A stretch of 64,000 nt of DNA from Pigmentiphaga daeguensis (GTDB lineage: Bacteria > Pseudomonadota > Gammaproteobacteria > Burkholderiales > Burkholderiaceae_B), in NCBI RefSeq assembly GCF_039523035.1, contig NZ_BAAAEN010000003.1:248001-312000 (forward strand). Reading direction: 5' to 3'. The position numbers and the translations under genes were made by a program. The notes below the pieces were generated by a model. That model did not search any database, was not told the origin of the DNA, and was given only the letters and a program-made list of their open reading frames with translations. Numbering within the stretch: position 1 is the stretch's first letter; the number at the start of each line of letters is the position of its first letter. Below, one piece after another: positions 17,761 through 26,476 of the stretch.

Positions 17761-18867
17761 ATGAAGATCGCCCGCTGGTCGCTGGACTTCTACCGCCTGG
17801 CCTATCGCCGCCAGGTGGTCTGGGCCAACGCGATCGAGGACGCCGGCGTCTACGCCCTGCTGCGCATCGAGTCGGACGACGGCCTGGCCGGCATGGCCGA
17901 AGGCACGGTCAAGGCGACCTGGTCCGGCGTCTCGCCGGCCTCGCTGGCCGCGGCCTTCCGCGACCTGGTGATGCCTGCGGCGGCGGGCCTGGACGTATCC
18001 GACCCGGCCACGCTGCGCCAGGCGCTGGCTCCCCTGCCGGAGAATCGACTGGCCAAGGGCATGCTGGAGACCGCCTGCTGGATGCTGCGCGCCGCCCGCG
18101 CCGGGCAGCCGCTGTGGCAATTCTGGGGCGGCACGCCCGAGGTCGAGGTGACCTGGACCGTGACCCGCCAGCCTCCGGAGGTCATGGCCCGCGAAGCCGC
18201 GGGCGCGGCCGAGCGCCATGGCATCCGCGCGTTCAAGATCAAGGGCGGACAGGGGATGGACGTCGACCGGCGGGCGCTGCGCGCCATACGGCGGGCCGTG
18301 GGCGACGGCGCGGTCTTCAACGTGGACGCCAACTCGGCCTACGCGCCGGACGAGGCCGCGGCCTACCTGCGCCTGCTCGAGGACGAAGGGGTCGAGACCG
18401 CGGAAGATCCCTGCCCGCTGCGCCCGGATGCCCATTTCGAGGCCTTGCAGCGGGGCACCGCCCTGCCCATCCTGGTGGACAGCCCCTGCGCCACGGTCGC
18501 CGACGCCGCGCTGTTCCTGGAACGGGGCGCGCGCTCGCTCAGCGCCAAGCCCGGGCGCATAGGCATGACCGAGACGCTGGCCATCGGCGACCTGGCGCGC
18601 AAGTACGGAGCCCGGATCGCCACCGGCATCTATGCGGAAAGCGCGCTCGGTACCCTGATCAACCTGCAACAAGCCGCGGTCGTGCCTGCCGCCGACTGCG
18701 CCTTCGCCGCGGAACAGACTTTCTTCCTGACCCTGGCCGAGCAGGTCGTGCCGGCCGAACCCGTCATCCGGCGCGGCCGCGTGGCGCTGCCGCCGTCCCC
18801 TTGCGTGGACGACTGGATAGACCGCGAGCGGCTGGAGCGGTACCGCCTGCCCGTGTCCGCGTCCTGA
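17761..18867 (+). CDS. Mandelate racemase/muconate lactonizing enzyme family protein
   Basis: A 368-residue enolase-superfamily enzyme. The N-terminal capping domain spans about 1-120. The barrel shows the KxK motif in FKIKGG (about 157), Mg ligand Asp in VDANSAY, Glu in AEDPC, an Asp in VDSPC at the third-ligand position (Glu is commoner) and Lys in SAKPGRIGM. That second Lys suggests a muconate-cycloisomerase-like subgroup rather than a His-type mandelate racemase. It is in an operon behind a Bug receptor. Its last 104 bases overlap the convergent LysR gene. Confidence 0.88.
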   Translation: MKIARWSLDFYRLAYRRQVVWANAIEDAGVYALLRIESDDGLAGMAEGTVKATWSGVSPASLAAAFRDLVMPAAAGLDVSDPATLRQALAPLPENRLAKGMLETACWMLRAARAGQPLWQFWGGTPEVEVTWTVTRQPPEVMAREAAGAAERHGIRAFKIKGGQGMDVDRRALRAIRRAVGDGAVFNVDANSAYAPDEAAAYLRLLEDEGVETAEDPCPLRPDAHFEALQRGTALPILVDSPCATVADAALFLERGARSLSAKPGRIGMTETLAIGDLARKYGARIATGIYAESALGTLINLQQAAVVPAADCAFAAEQTFFLTLAEQVVPAEPVIRRGRVALPPSPCVDDWIDRERLERYRLPVSAS

Positions 18868-19753
18868 GAGATGCGGTCTGCGCCTGCAGCCAGGCGCGAA
18901 AATCCGCCAGCACCGGGTCGCCGGCGTTCTCGACCGGATAGGCGAAGTAATAGGCGCCTTCGCTGCGCACGGCCAGGTCCGACAACACCTTGAGCTTGCC
19001 CGAGCGCAGTTGGTCGCCGATCAGGAAACGCGGCAGCAGCGCCACGCCCAGGCCGGCGCAGGCGGCGCTGATCAGCATGGACTGGATCTCGAAGCGCGGC
19101 CCCCGCATGACGTTGACGTCGGGCAGGCCAGCCGCCGAGCACCAGTGGCGCCAGGCCTCGGGGCGGGTCATCAGGTGCAGCAGCCGGCAGCCTACGATGT
19201 CTCGCGGACCGGGCGCGGCGGCGCCCCGCAGCAATGCCGGGCTGCCCACCGGCAGCAGCACCTCGTCGAACAAGTGGTCGATCCCCGCGCCGGGCCAGTC
19301 GGGCGCGCCGAAATACAGGGCGCCGTCCAGCGCGCTTTCGCTAAAGAAGAAGCGCGTGCTGCGCGCGCTGACGTGCACGGTGGCCCCGGGCTGGTCGTCG
19401 TAGAACGAGGCCAGCCTGGGCACCAGCCATTGCGATCCCACGGTCGGCAGCGCGGCGATCTCGAGCACCACGCCGCCTCCCTCGTGCCCCATGACTTCCT
19501 GCGTATCGCGCTCGATGCGTTCGATGGTCTGCATCACCCGCTCGCCATACATGGCTCCCGCACGCGTGAGCGAGATGCGCTTCTTGATGCGGTGGAACAG
19601 CCGCACGCCGAGTTGTTCCTCCAACAGCGAGATCTGGCGCGACACGGCGCTTTCGGTCAGTGACAGCTCGGCCGCCGCGCGGGTGATGCTGAGGTGGCGC
19701 GCCGCCGCGTCGAAGGCGGTCAACGCACCGATGCTGGGCAGCCTGCGTCGCAT
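18764..19753 (-). CDS. LysR-family regulator, GcvA-like
   Basis: About 329 residues from ATG at 19753. The helix-turn-helix RHLSITRAAAELSLTESAVS at about 20-39 with the opening RRRLPSIGALTAFDAAA is typical of the GcvA/AmpR-like branch. The family core ends at about DFRAWLQAQ; a basic, Ala/Gly-rich tail of about 40 residues then runs into the coding sequence of the convergent enolase-family gene. It is divergent from the flavin monooxygenase gene across 102 bases, making that operon its likeliest target. Confidence 0.9.
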   Translation of the reverse strand: MRRRLPSIGALTAFDAAARHLSITRAAAELSLTESAVSRQISLLEEQLGVRLFHRIKKRISLTRAGAMYGERVMQTIERIERDTQEVMGHEGGGVVLEIAALPTVGSQWLVPRLASFYDDQPGATVHVSARSTRFFFSESALDGALYFGAPDWPGAGIDHLFDEVLLPVGSPALLRGAAAPGPRDIVGCRLLHLMTRPEAWRHWCSAAGLPDVNVMRGPRFEIQSMLISAACAGLGVALLPRFLIGDQLRSGKLKVLSDLAVRSEGAYYFAYPVENAGDPVLADFRAWLQAQTASLRTRTRAGGTAPAARGLSSRPRKGTAAAPRGRAG

Positions 19754-19855
19754 TGGGTCATTCCAAAAACTCAAGATGTCTCCAGAATAAATCGTTTGTC
19801 GGACCGCGGACAAGACTCCTAGGATGTGTCCCGTTCCTCCACATTCCTGCATGCC

Positions 19856-21064
19856 ATGACCGCAAACAACGAACGAGTCCTGATCGCCGGCGCCGGCCCC
19901 GTGGGCCTGGTGGCCGCCAACGTGCTGGCGGATGCCGGCATCCCCGTGACGGTGTTCGAGGCCGAGGCCAGCCTGCCGCAGACCTTGCGCGCCTCGACCT
20001 TCCAGCCTTCCACGCTGGACCTGCTCGCTCGCCTGGACATTTCGAAATTACTCATCAACATGGGCCTGGTGGCCCCGCGCATGCAGTACCGCGACCGCCA
20101 GGGCTGGGTGGCAGAGTTCAACTTCGGCGCCATCGGCGACGAGACCGCGCACCCCTATCGCCTCCAGTGCGAGCAGTTCAAGCTGAACGGCCTGCTGGTC
20201 GAGCGCCTGGCGCGCATCCCGCATGCCGAGGTCCGCTTCGACGCGCGCGCGACCCACGTCCGGCAGGATGCGGACGGCGTCACGCTTACGCTCCAGGGCG
20301 CCGACGGCGCCACGACGACGGAACGCGGCACCTGGCTGATCGGCGCCGACGGCGGCCGCAGCGCGGTGCGCGACCTGCTGGGCGTGGTGCTGGAAGGCTT
20401 CACCTGGACCGAACGCTTCCTGGTGGCCAGCACCCCGTTCGATTTCGCCGACGTCATCCCCGGCCTGGCCGAAGTCAGCTACTTCGCCGATCCCGAGCAG
20501 TGGTTCTTCCTCTTGCGCGTGCCCGGCCTCTGGCGCGTGATGCTGCCGGTGGGCGCGGACGAGACAGATGCCGACATCCTGTCGGACGCCAGCATCCAGC
20601 GCCGCCTGCAATGCGTGCACCCGAACCCGGCCGGCTACGCCATCGAGCACCGCACCATCTATTCCGTGCACCAGCGCGTGGCGCCGCGATACCGGGTGGG
20701 CCGGGCCTTCCTGGCGGGCGACGCGGCCCACCTGAACAATCCGCTGGGCGGCATGGGCATGAACGGTGGCATACATGATGCTTTCAATCTTGCCGACAAG
20801 CTGGCCCGCGTCTGCCTGGGGCAGGCCGGCGAGGCCCTGCTGGACAGGTACGAGGCGGAACGGCGGCCCGTGGCGCTCGACTACGTGAACAAGATCACCA
20901 TCGCCAACAAGAACAACCTGGAGACGCGGGACGAGGCGCGGCAGAAGACCTGGCGCGAAGAAATGACCCGCACGGCCGGCGACGGGCAACTGGCCAGGGA
21001 GTACCTGTTGAAGGTGTCCATGATCAGCAGCCTGCGGCGGCCGGAGATGCACCAGGGCGCGTGA
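19856..21064 (+). CDS. FAD-dependent aromatic monooxygenase (PheA/TfdB-like)
   Basis: A 402-residue flavoprotein. ATG 19856 was chosen over an upstream GTG because the FAD-binding strand starts at once: VLIAGAGPVGLVAANVLADA. GADGGRSAVRDLLG is the DG motif and FLAGDAAHLNNPLGGMGMNG is the GD motif; all three define class A flavin hydroxylases. It lacks the C-terminal thioredoxin-like domain of the longest phenol hydroxylases. It leads a plus-strand run with a Bug receptor, DUF2848 protein, cupin and amidase, suggesting hydroxylation of an aromatic or heteroaromatic acid. Confidence 0.9.
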   Translation: MTANNERVLIAGAGPVGLVAANVLADAGIPVTVFEAEASLPQTLRASTFQPSTLDLLARLDISKLLINMGLVAPRMQYRDRQGWVAEFNFGAIGDETAHPYRLQCEQFKLNGLLVERLARIPHAEVRFDARATHVRQDADGVTLTLQGADGATTTERGTWLIGADGGRSAVRDLLGVVLEGFTWTERFLVASTPFDFADVIPGLAEVSYFADPEQWFFLLRVPGLWRVMLPVGADETDADILSDASIQRRLQCVHPNPAGYAIEHRTIYSVHQRVAPRYRVGRAFLAGDAAHLNNPLGGMGMNGGIHDAFNLADKLARVCLGQAGEALLDRYEAERRPVALDYVNKITIANKNNLETRDEARQKTWREEMTRTAGDGQLAREYLLKVSMISSLRRPEMHQGA

Positions 21065-21113
21065 CCCGCAGTATGCGCTCCCCTTCCCTACCATCCTCCA
21101 TCGGGAGTTCAGC

Positions 21114-22082
21114 ATGTTCAGCAAATTCGCACTAGGCAGTATGCTCGCGCTGGTGTCGGCCACGGCTCCGGCCTGGGCCGACTCTTATCCCAGCCGTCCC
21201 ATCACCATCGTGACGCCGTTCCCCCCGGGCAGCACCAGCGACATCATTCCCCGCCTGCTGGCCCCCCATGTCTCGAAGGCCCTGGGCGCCACGGTGGTCG
21301 TCGAGAACCGCGCCGGCGCCAACGGCTCGCTGGGCGCCGCGAAAGTGGCGACCTCGCCGGCCGACGGCTACACGCTGCTGATGGCCACGACCGGCGTGCT
21401 GGCCATCAATCCCTGGGTGTACGGCAAGCTGTCGTACGCCCCGGCCAAGGACTTCGATCCCGTCATCAACGCCGCGTCCACCCCCAACCTGCTGGTGGCC
21501 CACCCCGGCATCGCGGCCTCCAACCTGAAGGAACTGGTCGACCTGGCGCGCAAGCGTCCCGGCGAGCTGACTTTCGCCTCGGCCGGCAACGGCAGCACCA
21601 GCCACCTGTGCGGCGAATCGCTGAAGGCGGCCACCGGCGTGGACCTGGTGCACGTGCCCTACCAGGGACCGGCCCCGGCCATGCAGGACGTCCTGAGCGG
21701 CCGCGTCAGCCTGATGTGCGACAACCTCTCGAACGTCCTCCAGTACGTCAAGAGCGGCCGCCTGAAGGCCATCGCGCTGACCGGCAAGGAACGCAGCCCG
21801 CAGGCGCCCGACATCCCGACCTCGGCCGAGGCCGGCTACCCCGACGTGCAGGCCGGCAACTGGTACAGCTTCGTCGCGCCCGCAGGCACGCCGCGCTCCA
21901 TCGTCGACCGGCTGAACACCGAGTTCGCCAAAGCCTTGCACGACCCCGCCGTCACCTCCCGGCTGGAATCGCTGGGGCTGACCATCATCGCCGACAAGCC
22001 CGACGAGTTCCGCGCCTTCATCGCGCAGGAATCGGCCCATTGGCAGAAGGTGGTCAAGGCCGCCAATGCCAGGCTGGACTGA
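21114..22082 (+). CDS. Bug-family tripartite tricarboxylate transporter substrate-binding protein
   Basis: A 322-residue exported receptor. The signal peptide MFSKFALGSMLALVSAT ends at AWAD; the mature part starts SYPSRPITIVTPFPPGS, with NRAGANGSLG and ADGYTLL loops. It has a second Cys pair (SHLCGES and SLMCDN) not seen in the other Bugs here, possibly a disulfide. It lies 49 bases after the flavin monooxygenase and leads into DUF2848, so it probably brings in the substrate or an analogue for this pathway. Confidence 0.93.
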   Translation: MFSKFALGSMLALVSATAPAWADSYPSRPITIVTPFPPGSTSDIIPRLLAPHVSKALGATVVVENRAGANGSLGAAKVATSPADGYTLLMATTGVLAINPWVYGKLSYAPAKDFDPVINAASTPNLLVAHPGIAASNLKELVDLARKRPGELTFASAGNGSTSHLCGESLKAATGVDLVHVPYQGPAPAMQDVLSGRVSLMCDNLSNVLQYVKSGRLKAIALTGKERSPQAPDIPTSAEAGYPDVQAGNWYSFVAPAGTPRSIVDRLNTEFAKALHDPAVTSRLESLGLTIIADKPDEFRAFIAQESAHWQKVVKAANARLD

Positions 22083-22146
22083 CGGCCCGCCCGATCCGGC
22101 CGCCATGTCCGCATGCGCGGCCGCCACGTTTTCCGATGGATACACG

Positions 22147-22827
22147 ATGCTCCTGAACTTCATCACCGGCGCGGGCACCGCCTCGCGCGACACCGCCATC
22201 TCGCACGCAGTCATCGCCGGCTGGACCGGCCGCGACCGCGAGGCCATGGAGAAACACATCGCCGAGCTGGAGGCCCTGGGTGTCCCGCGCCCGGCCGCCA
22301 CCCCCATGTACTACCGCGTCGCGGCCTCCCGCCTGACCACAGGCGACCGCATCGAGGTCTGCGGCACCGACTCCAGCGGCGAGGTCGAGTTCGTCATGCT
22401 GCGCGCGGGCGGGCGGTTGTGGGTAGGCATAGGCTCGGACCACACCGACCGCAAGGTCGAGACCATGGGCGTGGCGATCTCCAAGCAGTTGTGCGAGAAA
22501 CCCGTGGGCGCCGACTGGTGGCTGTTCGACGATGTGGCCGCGCACTGGGACCGGCTGCTGCTGCGCGCCTTCATCGAGGAAGACGGCCGGCGCGTGCCCT
22601 ACCAGGACGGCCCGGTGACGGCCATGCGCCATCCGCTCGAGCTGATCGCCGGCTATGCCGACGGCGGTGGCGCCCTGCCCGAAGGCGGCGCGATGTTCTG
22701 CGGCACGCTGCCCGCCCACGGCGGCATCCGCCACTCGGCCCGCTTCGATTTCGAACTGCACGACCCCGTGCTGGACCGCACGCTGCGCCACGGCTATCTC
22801 GCCGAGTCGCTGCCCGTGGCCGGCTGA
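22147..22827 (+). CDS. DUF2848-family protein
   Basis: A 226-residue cytoplasmic protein; ATG 22147 starts the conserved MLLNFITG. Upstream in-frame starts would overlap the Bug gene. Conserved stretches are GIGSDHTDRKVE (about 98-109), CEKPVGADWW and PEGGAMFCGTLPAHGG. The last resembles the metal-binding PE..MF.GT region of fumarylacetoacetate-hydrolase-like enzymes, so a hydrolase or decarboxylase acting on a ring-cleavage product is a reasonable guess. The family has no assigned reaction known to me. It lies between Bug and cupin genes of the monooxygenase run. Confidence 0.85.
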   Translation: MLLNFITGAGTASRDTAISHAVIAGWTGRDREAMEKHIAELEALGVPRPAATPMYYRVAASRLTTGDRIEVCGTDSSGEVEFVMLRAGGRLWVGIGSDHTDRKVETMGVAISKQLCEKPVGADWWLFDDVAAHWDRLLLRAFIEEDGRRVPYQDGPVTAMRHPLELIAGYADGGGALPEGGAMFCGTLPAHGGIRHSARFDFELHDPVLDRTLRHGYLAESLPVAG

Positions 22828-22855
22828 TTCCCTTTCATATCAGGAGCCCCTTTTT

Positions 22856-23242
22856 ATGCCCGTGAACAAACTGCACGACGAATTCCATAACGTGGACATG
22901 GAGAACGGCTGGCAATTGCCCGAAGGCTACGACCCCGCCTCCGGCGCCCGCGAGAAGATCCTGGCCGGCGCGCTGGACGTCCTGAACAAGCGGGGCAGCC
23001 GCACCCGCCTCCTGCGCTTCCCGCCCGGACTCCACACGCGGGAGGCCATCGTCCATGACCATTGGGAGGAAGTCTTCCTGGTCTCCGGCGACCTAACGGT
23101 GGGCAACGACGCCGACGGCAACGGCGGCACGCCGTTCTCCGGCTACACCTACGCGGTGCGCCCGCCCGGCGCCTGGCACGGCCCGTTCAAGTCCAACGGC
23201 GGCTGTCTCCTTCTGGAAATACACTACTACGACCCTGCCTGA
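22856..23242 (+). CDS. Cupin-domain protein
   Basis: A 128-residue single-domain cupin; CAGGAG lies eight bases before the ATG. Motif 1 is visible as REAIVHDHWEEVFLVSG, whose His-x-His and Glu are the usual metal ligands, and motif 2 as RPPGAWHGPF with the last His. Such small cupins serve as dioxygenases, isomerases or sensors. In this run, after a hydroxylase, a ring-cleaving or isomerising role is plausible but not shown. A short copy of the fumC-side repeat follows its stop. Confidence 0.88.
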   Translation: MPVNKLHDEFHNVDMENGWQLPEGYDPASGAREKILAGALDVLNKRGSRTRLLRFPPGLHTREAIVHDHWEEVFLVSGDLTVGNDADGNGGTPFSGYTYAVRPPGAWHGPFKSNGGCLLLEIHYYDPA

Positions 23243-23248
23243 GGCCCA

Positions 23249-23271
23249 CCCCCTACGCCCTTCGGGCGCCC
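23249..23271 (+). repeat. Second copy of the CCCCCTACGCCCTTCGGGCG element
   Basis: The 23 bases here match 7903-7925, the left end of the large palindrome behind fumC, without a mismatch, and again lie within a few bases of a stop codon. CGCCC-TTC-GGGCG forms a small stem-loop. The rest of the palindrome is absent, so this is a truncated or solo copy of a dispersed repeat. Confidence 0.8.
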
Positions 23272-23282
23272 AGCACGCATGG

Positions 23283-24647
23283 ATGATTGATATGACTCCG
23301 CCCGACAAGTCCCTAGAACACCTGAGCGCCGAGCTGGACGCCGGCCGCGTCACCAGCCGCGCGCTGGTGGAAGACTGCCTGGCGCGCATCGCCGACCCCT
23401 CCGGCGAAGGCGCGCGCGTCTATACCCTGGTGGACGCCGATGGCGCGCGGCGGGCCGCCGACGCGATCGACGCGGCGCGCGCGCGAGGGGAAAGCACCCG
23501 GCGCCTGGCGGGTATTCCCATCTCGATCAAGGACTTGTTCGACATCGAAGGCCAGGTCACGACGGCGGGCTCGCGCGTGCTGGCCGAGGCCCCGCCCGCC
23601 GCGCGCGACGCCGAGGCGGTCGCCCGCCTGCGCGAGGCGGGCTTCGTCGTCATGGGCCGCACGAACATGACGGAGTTCGCCTATTCGGGGCTGGGACTCA
23701 ATCCCCACCACGGCACGCCGCTCAACCCCTACGACCGCAAGACCGGCCGGATTCCCGGCGGTTCGTCCTCGGGCGCGGCGGTGTCGGTCACGGACGGCAT
23801 GGCGGCCGTGGGCCTGGGCACCGATACCGGAGGCTCGTGCCGCATCCCCGCCGCGCTGACCGGCCTGACCGGCTTCAAGCCCACCGCCGCGCGCGTACCC
23901 GCCACCGGCGCCTTCCCGCTGTCGACCACGCTGGACAGCATAGGCGGCATCGGCCGCACGGTGAATTGCTGCGCCATCGTCGACGCCATCCTGTCCGGCG
24001 ATCCGGTTTACCCGAACGAGCGTGCGTCCCTGGCCGGACTGCGCATGGGCGTGCCGCAGACCCTGGTGCTGGACGGCATGGACCATGACGTGGCCTCGGC
24101 CTTCCAGGACGCGCTGCGGCGGCTGTCGCAAGCCGGCGCGGCCATCGTGGACGTGCCCTTCGCGGAGTTCGCGGAACTGGCCGCCATCAATGCCAAGGGC
24201 GGCTACACGGCCGCCGAGTCCTATCCGCTGCACCGGGACATGATGGCCCGGCATGGCGACCTGTACGACCCGCGCGTCAAGGTGCGCATCGAGAAAGGCG
24301 CGCAGCTGACCGCGCAGGACGTCGCCGAGCTGCACGCGCGCCGCGCCGACTGGATACGGCGCACGAACCGGCACTTTGAGACGCTGGATGTGATGGCCTG
24401 TCCCACAGTGCCGGTCATCGCGCCGACGGTGCGGGAACTGGCCGACGACGAGGCCTATGGCCGGACCAACCTGCTGGTGCTGCGCAACCCGACCTTCATC
24501 AACTTCCTGGACGGGTGCGCCATTTCGCTGCCCTGCCACGCACCGGGCACGGCGCCGGTCGGCCTCATGCTGGCCGCGCCGGGCGGCCAGGACCGCCGCC
24601 TGCTGGCGGTGGCGCGCGCCGTCGAGGCCCTGCTCGCGGCGCGCTGA
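23283..24647 (+). CDS. Amidase signature-family amidase
   Basis: A protein of about 454 residues with the complete Ser-Ser-Lys triad: Lys in GIPISIKDLFD (about 80), cis-Ser in PGGSSSGAAVSV and nucleophile Ser in GTDTGGSCRIPAAL. The start may be ATG 23283 or 23292; neither has a strong ribosome site. The family hydrolyses amides, from acetamide-like compounds to aryl amides and allophanate. As last gene of the monooxygenase/Bug/DUF2848/cupin run it may release ammonia from a nitrogen-containing intermediate, which would fit an N-heterocycle pathway; this is inference. Confidence 0.92.
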   Translation: MIDMTPPDKSLEHLSAELDAGRVTSRALVEDCLARIADPSGEGARVYTLVDADGARRAADAIDAARARGESTRRLAGIPISIKDLFDIEGQVTTAGSRVLAEAPPAARDAEAVARLREAGFVVMGRTNMTEFAYSGLGLNPHHGTPLNPYDRKTGRIPGGSSSGAAVSVTDGMAAVGLGTDTGGSCRIPAALTGLTGFKPTAARVPATGAFPLSTTLDSIGGIGRTVNCCAIVDAILSGDPVYPNERASLAGLRMGVPQTLVLDGMDHDVASAFQDALRRLSQAGAAIVDVPFAEFAELAAINAKGGYTAAESYPLHRDMMARHGDLYDPRVKVRIEKGAQLTAQDVAELHARRADWIRRTNRHFETLDVMACPTVPVIAPTVRELADDEAYGRTNLLVLRNPTFINFLDGCAISLPCHAPGTAPVGLMLAAPGGQDRRLLAVARAVEALLAAR

Positions 24648-24658
24648 GCCGGCGGCCG

Positions 24659-25819
24659 CTACTTGCGCCGCGCGAACTCCAGGTACTCCGGGTCGAAGCT
24701 CATGCCCCATCCCGGCGCGGTCGGCAGCGTGTAGAACCCATCGACGAACGGCCGGGCCGGCTGGTTCGCGATCAGCTTGTAGAAGAACGGATCGCGCCAG
24801 GGAAGCATGACTTCGGCATAGCGGCCGTTGACCACGCCCGCCGACATCATCAGGCCGATCTGCGGCTCCAGGTGCTGCATGACCGAGACGTTGAAGGCCG
24901 AGGCCAGCATCGCCACGCGCCGCCACTCGGTCGGACCGCCGCCCCAGCTCGCATCGAAGTTGCAAATGTCGATGGCGCCCGCCGTCAGCAGGTCGCGGCA
25001 ACCGAAGCGCGACAGCTCGCTCTGCCCCGCGGCCACCGGCACGCCGCCCACGGTCCGCACCACCGCCATGTCGGCGCGGTCGTTGTCCCAGCGGCAGGGC
25101 TCCTCGAACCAGGCCAGGTTCAGGTCGCGCGTCCGGCGCACGAACTCCAGCGCCTCTTCGCGGCTCCATCCCTGGTTGGCGTCGCAGGCCAGCACGAAGC
25201 CATCGCCGCCGGCCCGGCGCACGGTCTGGGCGCGCAGGGCGTCCTCGGCGGGCGTCTTGCCCCCCAGCTTGAGCTTCAGGCCATGGATACCGAAGGCCTT
25301 CAGTTCGGCCACTTCGTCCGCCAGGGCCTCCAGGTCGCCGCTCTGGCGGTAGTACCCGCCCAGCGCGACCACCGGCACCCGCTCGCGCGCGCCGCCCCAC
25401 AACAGGTGCAGCGGCAGGCCGGCCAGCTTGCCCACGGCATCGTGCAGCGCGCTGTCCACGCAGGCCTGGGCCCGCAGCGCCACCCGGCGGTCGCGCAGGA
25501 AAGGCTCGGTCGCGCGCCGCGTGGCGGCCCAGGCGTCGTCGATGGCCGCCACGCGGCGACCCTTGAGCAAGGGCTCCAGTTCATCGTGGATCAGCCGGAT
25601 GATGGCCGGCTGAAGTTCGTCGTCGTTGCCGTTGAAGCACTCGCCCACCACGCCGGCGTCGGTGTGCACGCGCGTGACGATGGTGCAGCGATGGGTCAGC
25701 TTCAGGGTCGAACCCGTGGCCGGCCGTTCCAGCTCCACCCTCAGCGGAATGGTCTCGATGCGGGTGATGCGGGCGTCCACCAGGGCAGGCACGCCGTCTT
25801 GTCTGATTGCGGAAGTCAT
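24659..25819 (-). CDS. Mandelate racemase-subgroup enolase-superfamily protein
   Basis: A 386-residue enzyme, last gene of a Bug/barrel/enolase operon. Barrel motifs: KxK in LKLKLGGK (about 166), Asp in ACDANQGW, Glu in WFEEPC, Glu in AAGQSELSR and the catalytic His in MQHLEPQIG. The Lys plus His pair is diagnostic of the mandelate-racemase/sugar-acid-dehydratase branch, unlike the enzyme at 17761. Expected chemistry is racemisation or dehydration of a 2-hydroxy acid. Its ATG overlaps the stop of the upstream gene (ATGA), so the two are translationally coupled. Confidence 0.9.
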   Translation of the reverse strand: MTSAIRQDGVPALVDARITRIETIPLRVELERPATGSTLKLTHRCTIVTRVHTDAGVVGECFNGNDDELQPAIIRLIHDELEPLLKGRRVAAIDDAWAATRRATEPFLRDRRVALRAQACVDSALHDAVGKLAGLPLHLLWGGARERVPVVALGGYYRQSGDLEALADEVAELKAFGIHGLKLKLGGKTPAEDALRAQTVRRAGGDGFVLACDANQGWSREEALEFVRRTRDLNLAWFEEPCRWDNDRADMAVVRTVGGVPVAAGQSELSRFGCRDLLTAGAIDICNFDASWGGGPTEWRRVAMLASAFNVSVMQHLEPQIGLMMSAGVVNGRYAEVMLPWRDPFFYKLIANQPARPFVDGFYTLPTAPGWGMSFDPEYLEFARRK

Positions 25820-26442
25820 ATCGCTCCTAGGCCGGGTTCGAGTACGTAGATCCGTTCGCACATGACCCGGCGCGTGTTCTGGAAATGCGGACGCACGCGG
25901 CTGCTCCAGTCGGTCGCGCGCACCGCCAGCCAGGCGGGATCCTGCTGGATGGCGGGCGTGGTCAGGTCGTAGCAGGCCAGCGAGCGCTGGCTGCCGTCGG
26001 GATTGTCCGCCACCAGCCGGCGCGCGCGCACGTTGCCCGTCACGGCGGCCAGCCCGGGCAGGTGTTCCTGCCCATACCAGTTCGACAGATCCTCGGCCAC
26101 ATCGGGACGCACGTCGGTCTCGACCACGTAGTGGTGCGTGACCGGCTGGCCCTGCGAGACGCCGGGCAGGTCCTGCACCGGCGACAGAAGCAGGACGTCA
26201 GGCGCCTGGCCGGGCAGCAGCCTGCCGGCCCGCTCGGCAATGGCGCCGGCCAGTTCCAGGCCGCCGGGCCGCGCCGACCAGAAGTACAGGTACAGATGGG
26301 AGCCATCCAGCGCGCGGTTCGCGTCCACGCGCTCGAAGCATCCGGGGTGGGCGGCCACCACCTCGGCCGCCAGTCGTTCGATGGCCGCCAGGTCGGCGGG
26401 CATCGGGGAATACCGCAATAACACCGCGGCGGGTCTGCTCAT
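25816..26442 (-). CDS. Dimeric alpha+beta-barrel-like protein (EthD/DUF4286-like), function unknown
   Basis: A 208-residue protein without a signal peptide. It looks like two repeats of a ferredoxin-like fold; the second contains NWYGQEHLPGLAAVTG, resembling the W.xEHlP motif of EthD/DUF4286-type proteins. Such domains act as small oxygenases or accessory stability factors in catabolic operons. It is placed between a Bug receptor gene (34 bases upstream) and the mandelate-racemase-type enzyme (4-base overlap), so it belongs to that pathway. The family assignment is uncertain. Confidence 0.7.
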   Translation of the reverse strand: MSRPAAVLLRYSPMPADLAAIERLAAEVVAAHPGCFERVDANRALDGSHLYLYFWSARPGGLELAGAIAERAGRLLPGQAPDVLLLSPVQDLPGVSQGQPVTHHYVVETDVRPDVAEDLSNWYGQEHLPGLAAVTGNVRARRLVADNPDGSQRSLACYDLTTPAIQQDPAWLAVRATDWSSRVRPHFQNTRRVMCERIYVLEPGLGAI

Positions 26443-26476
26443 AGATGCATCTTCCAGAAATTGCCTGCCGGACGCG

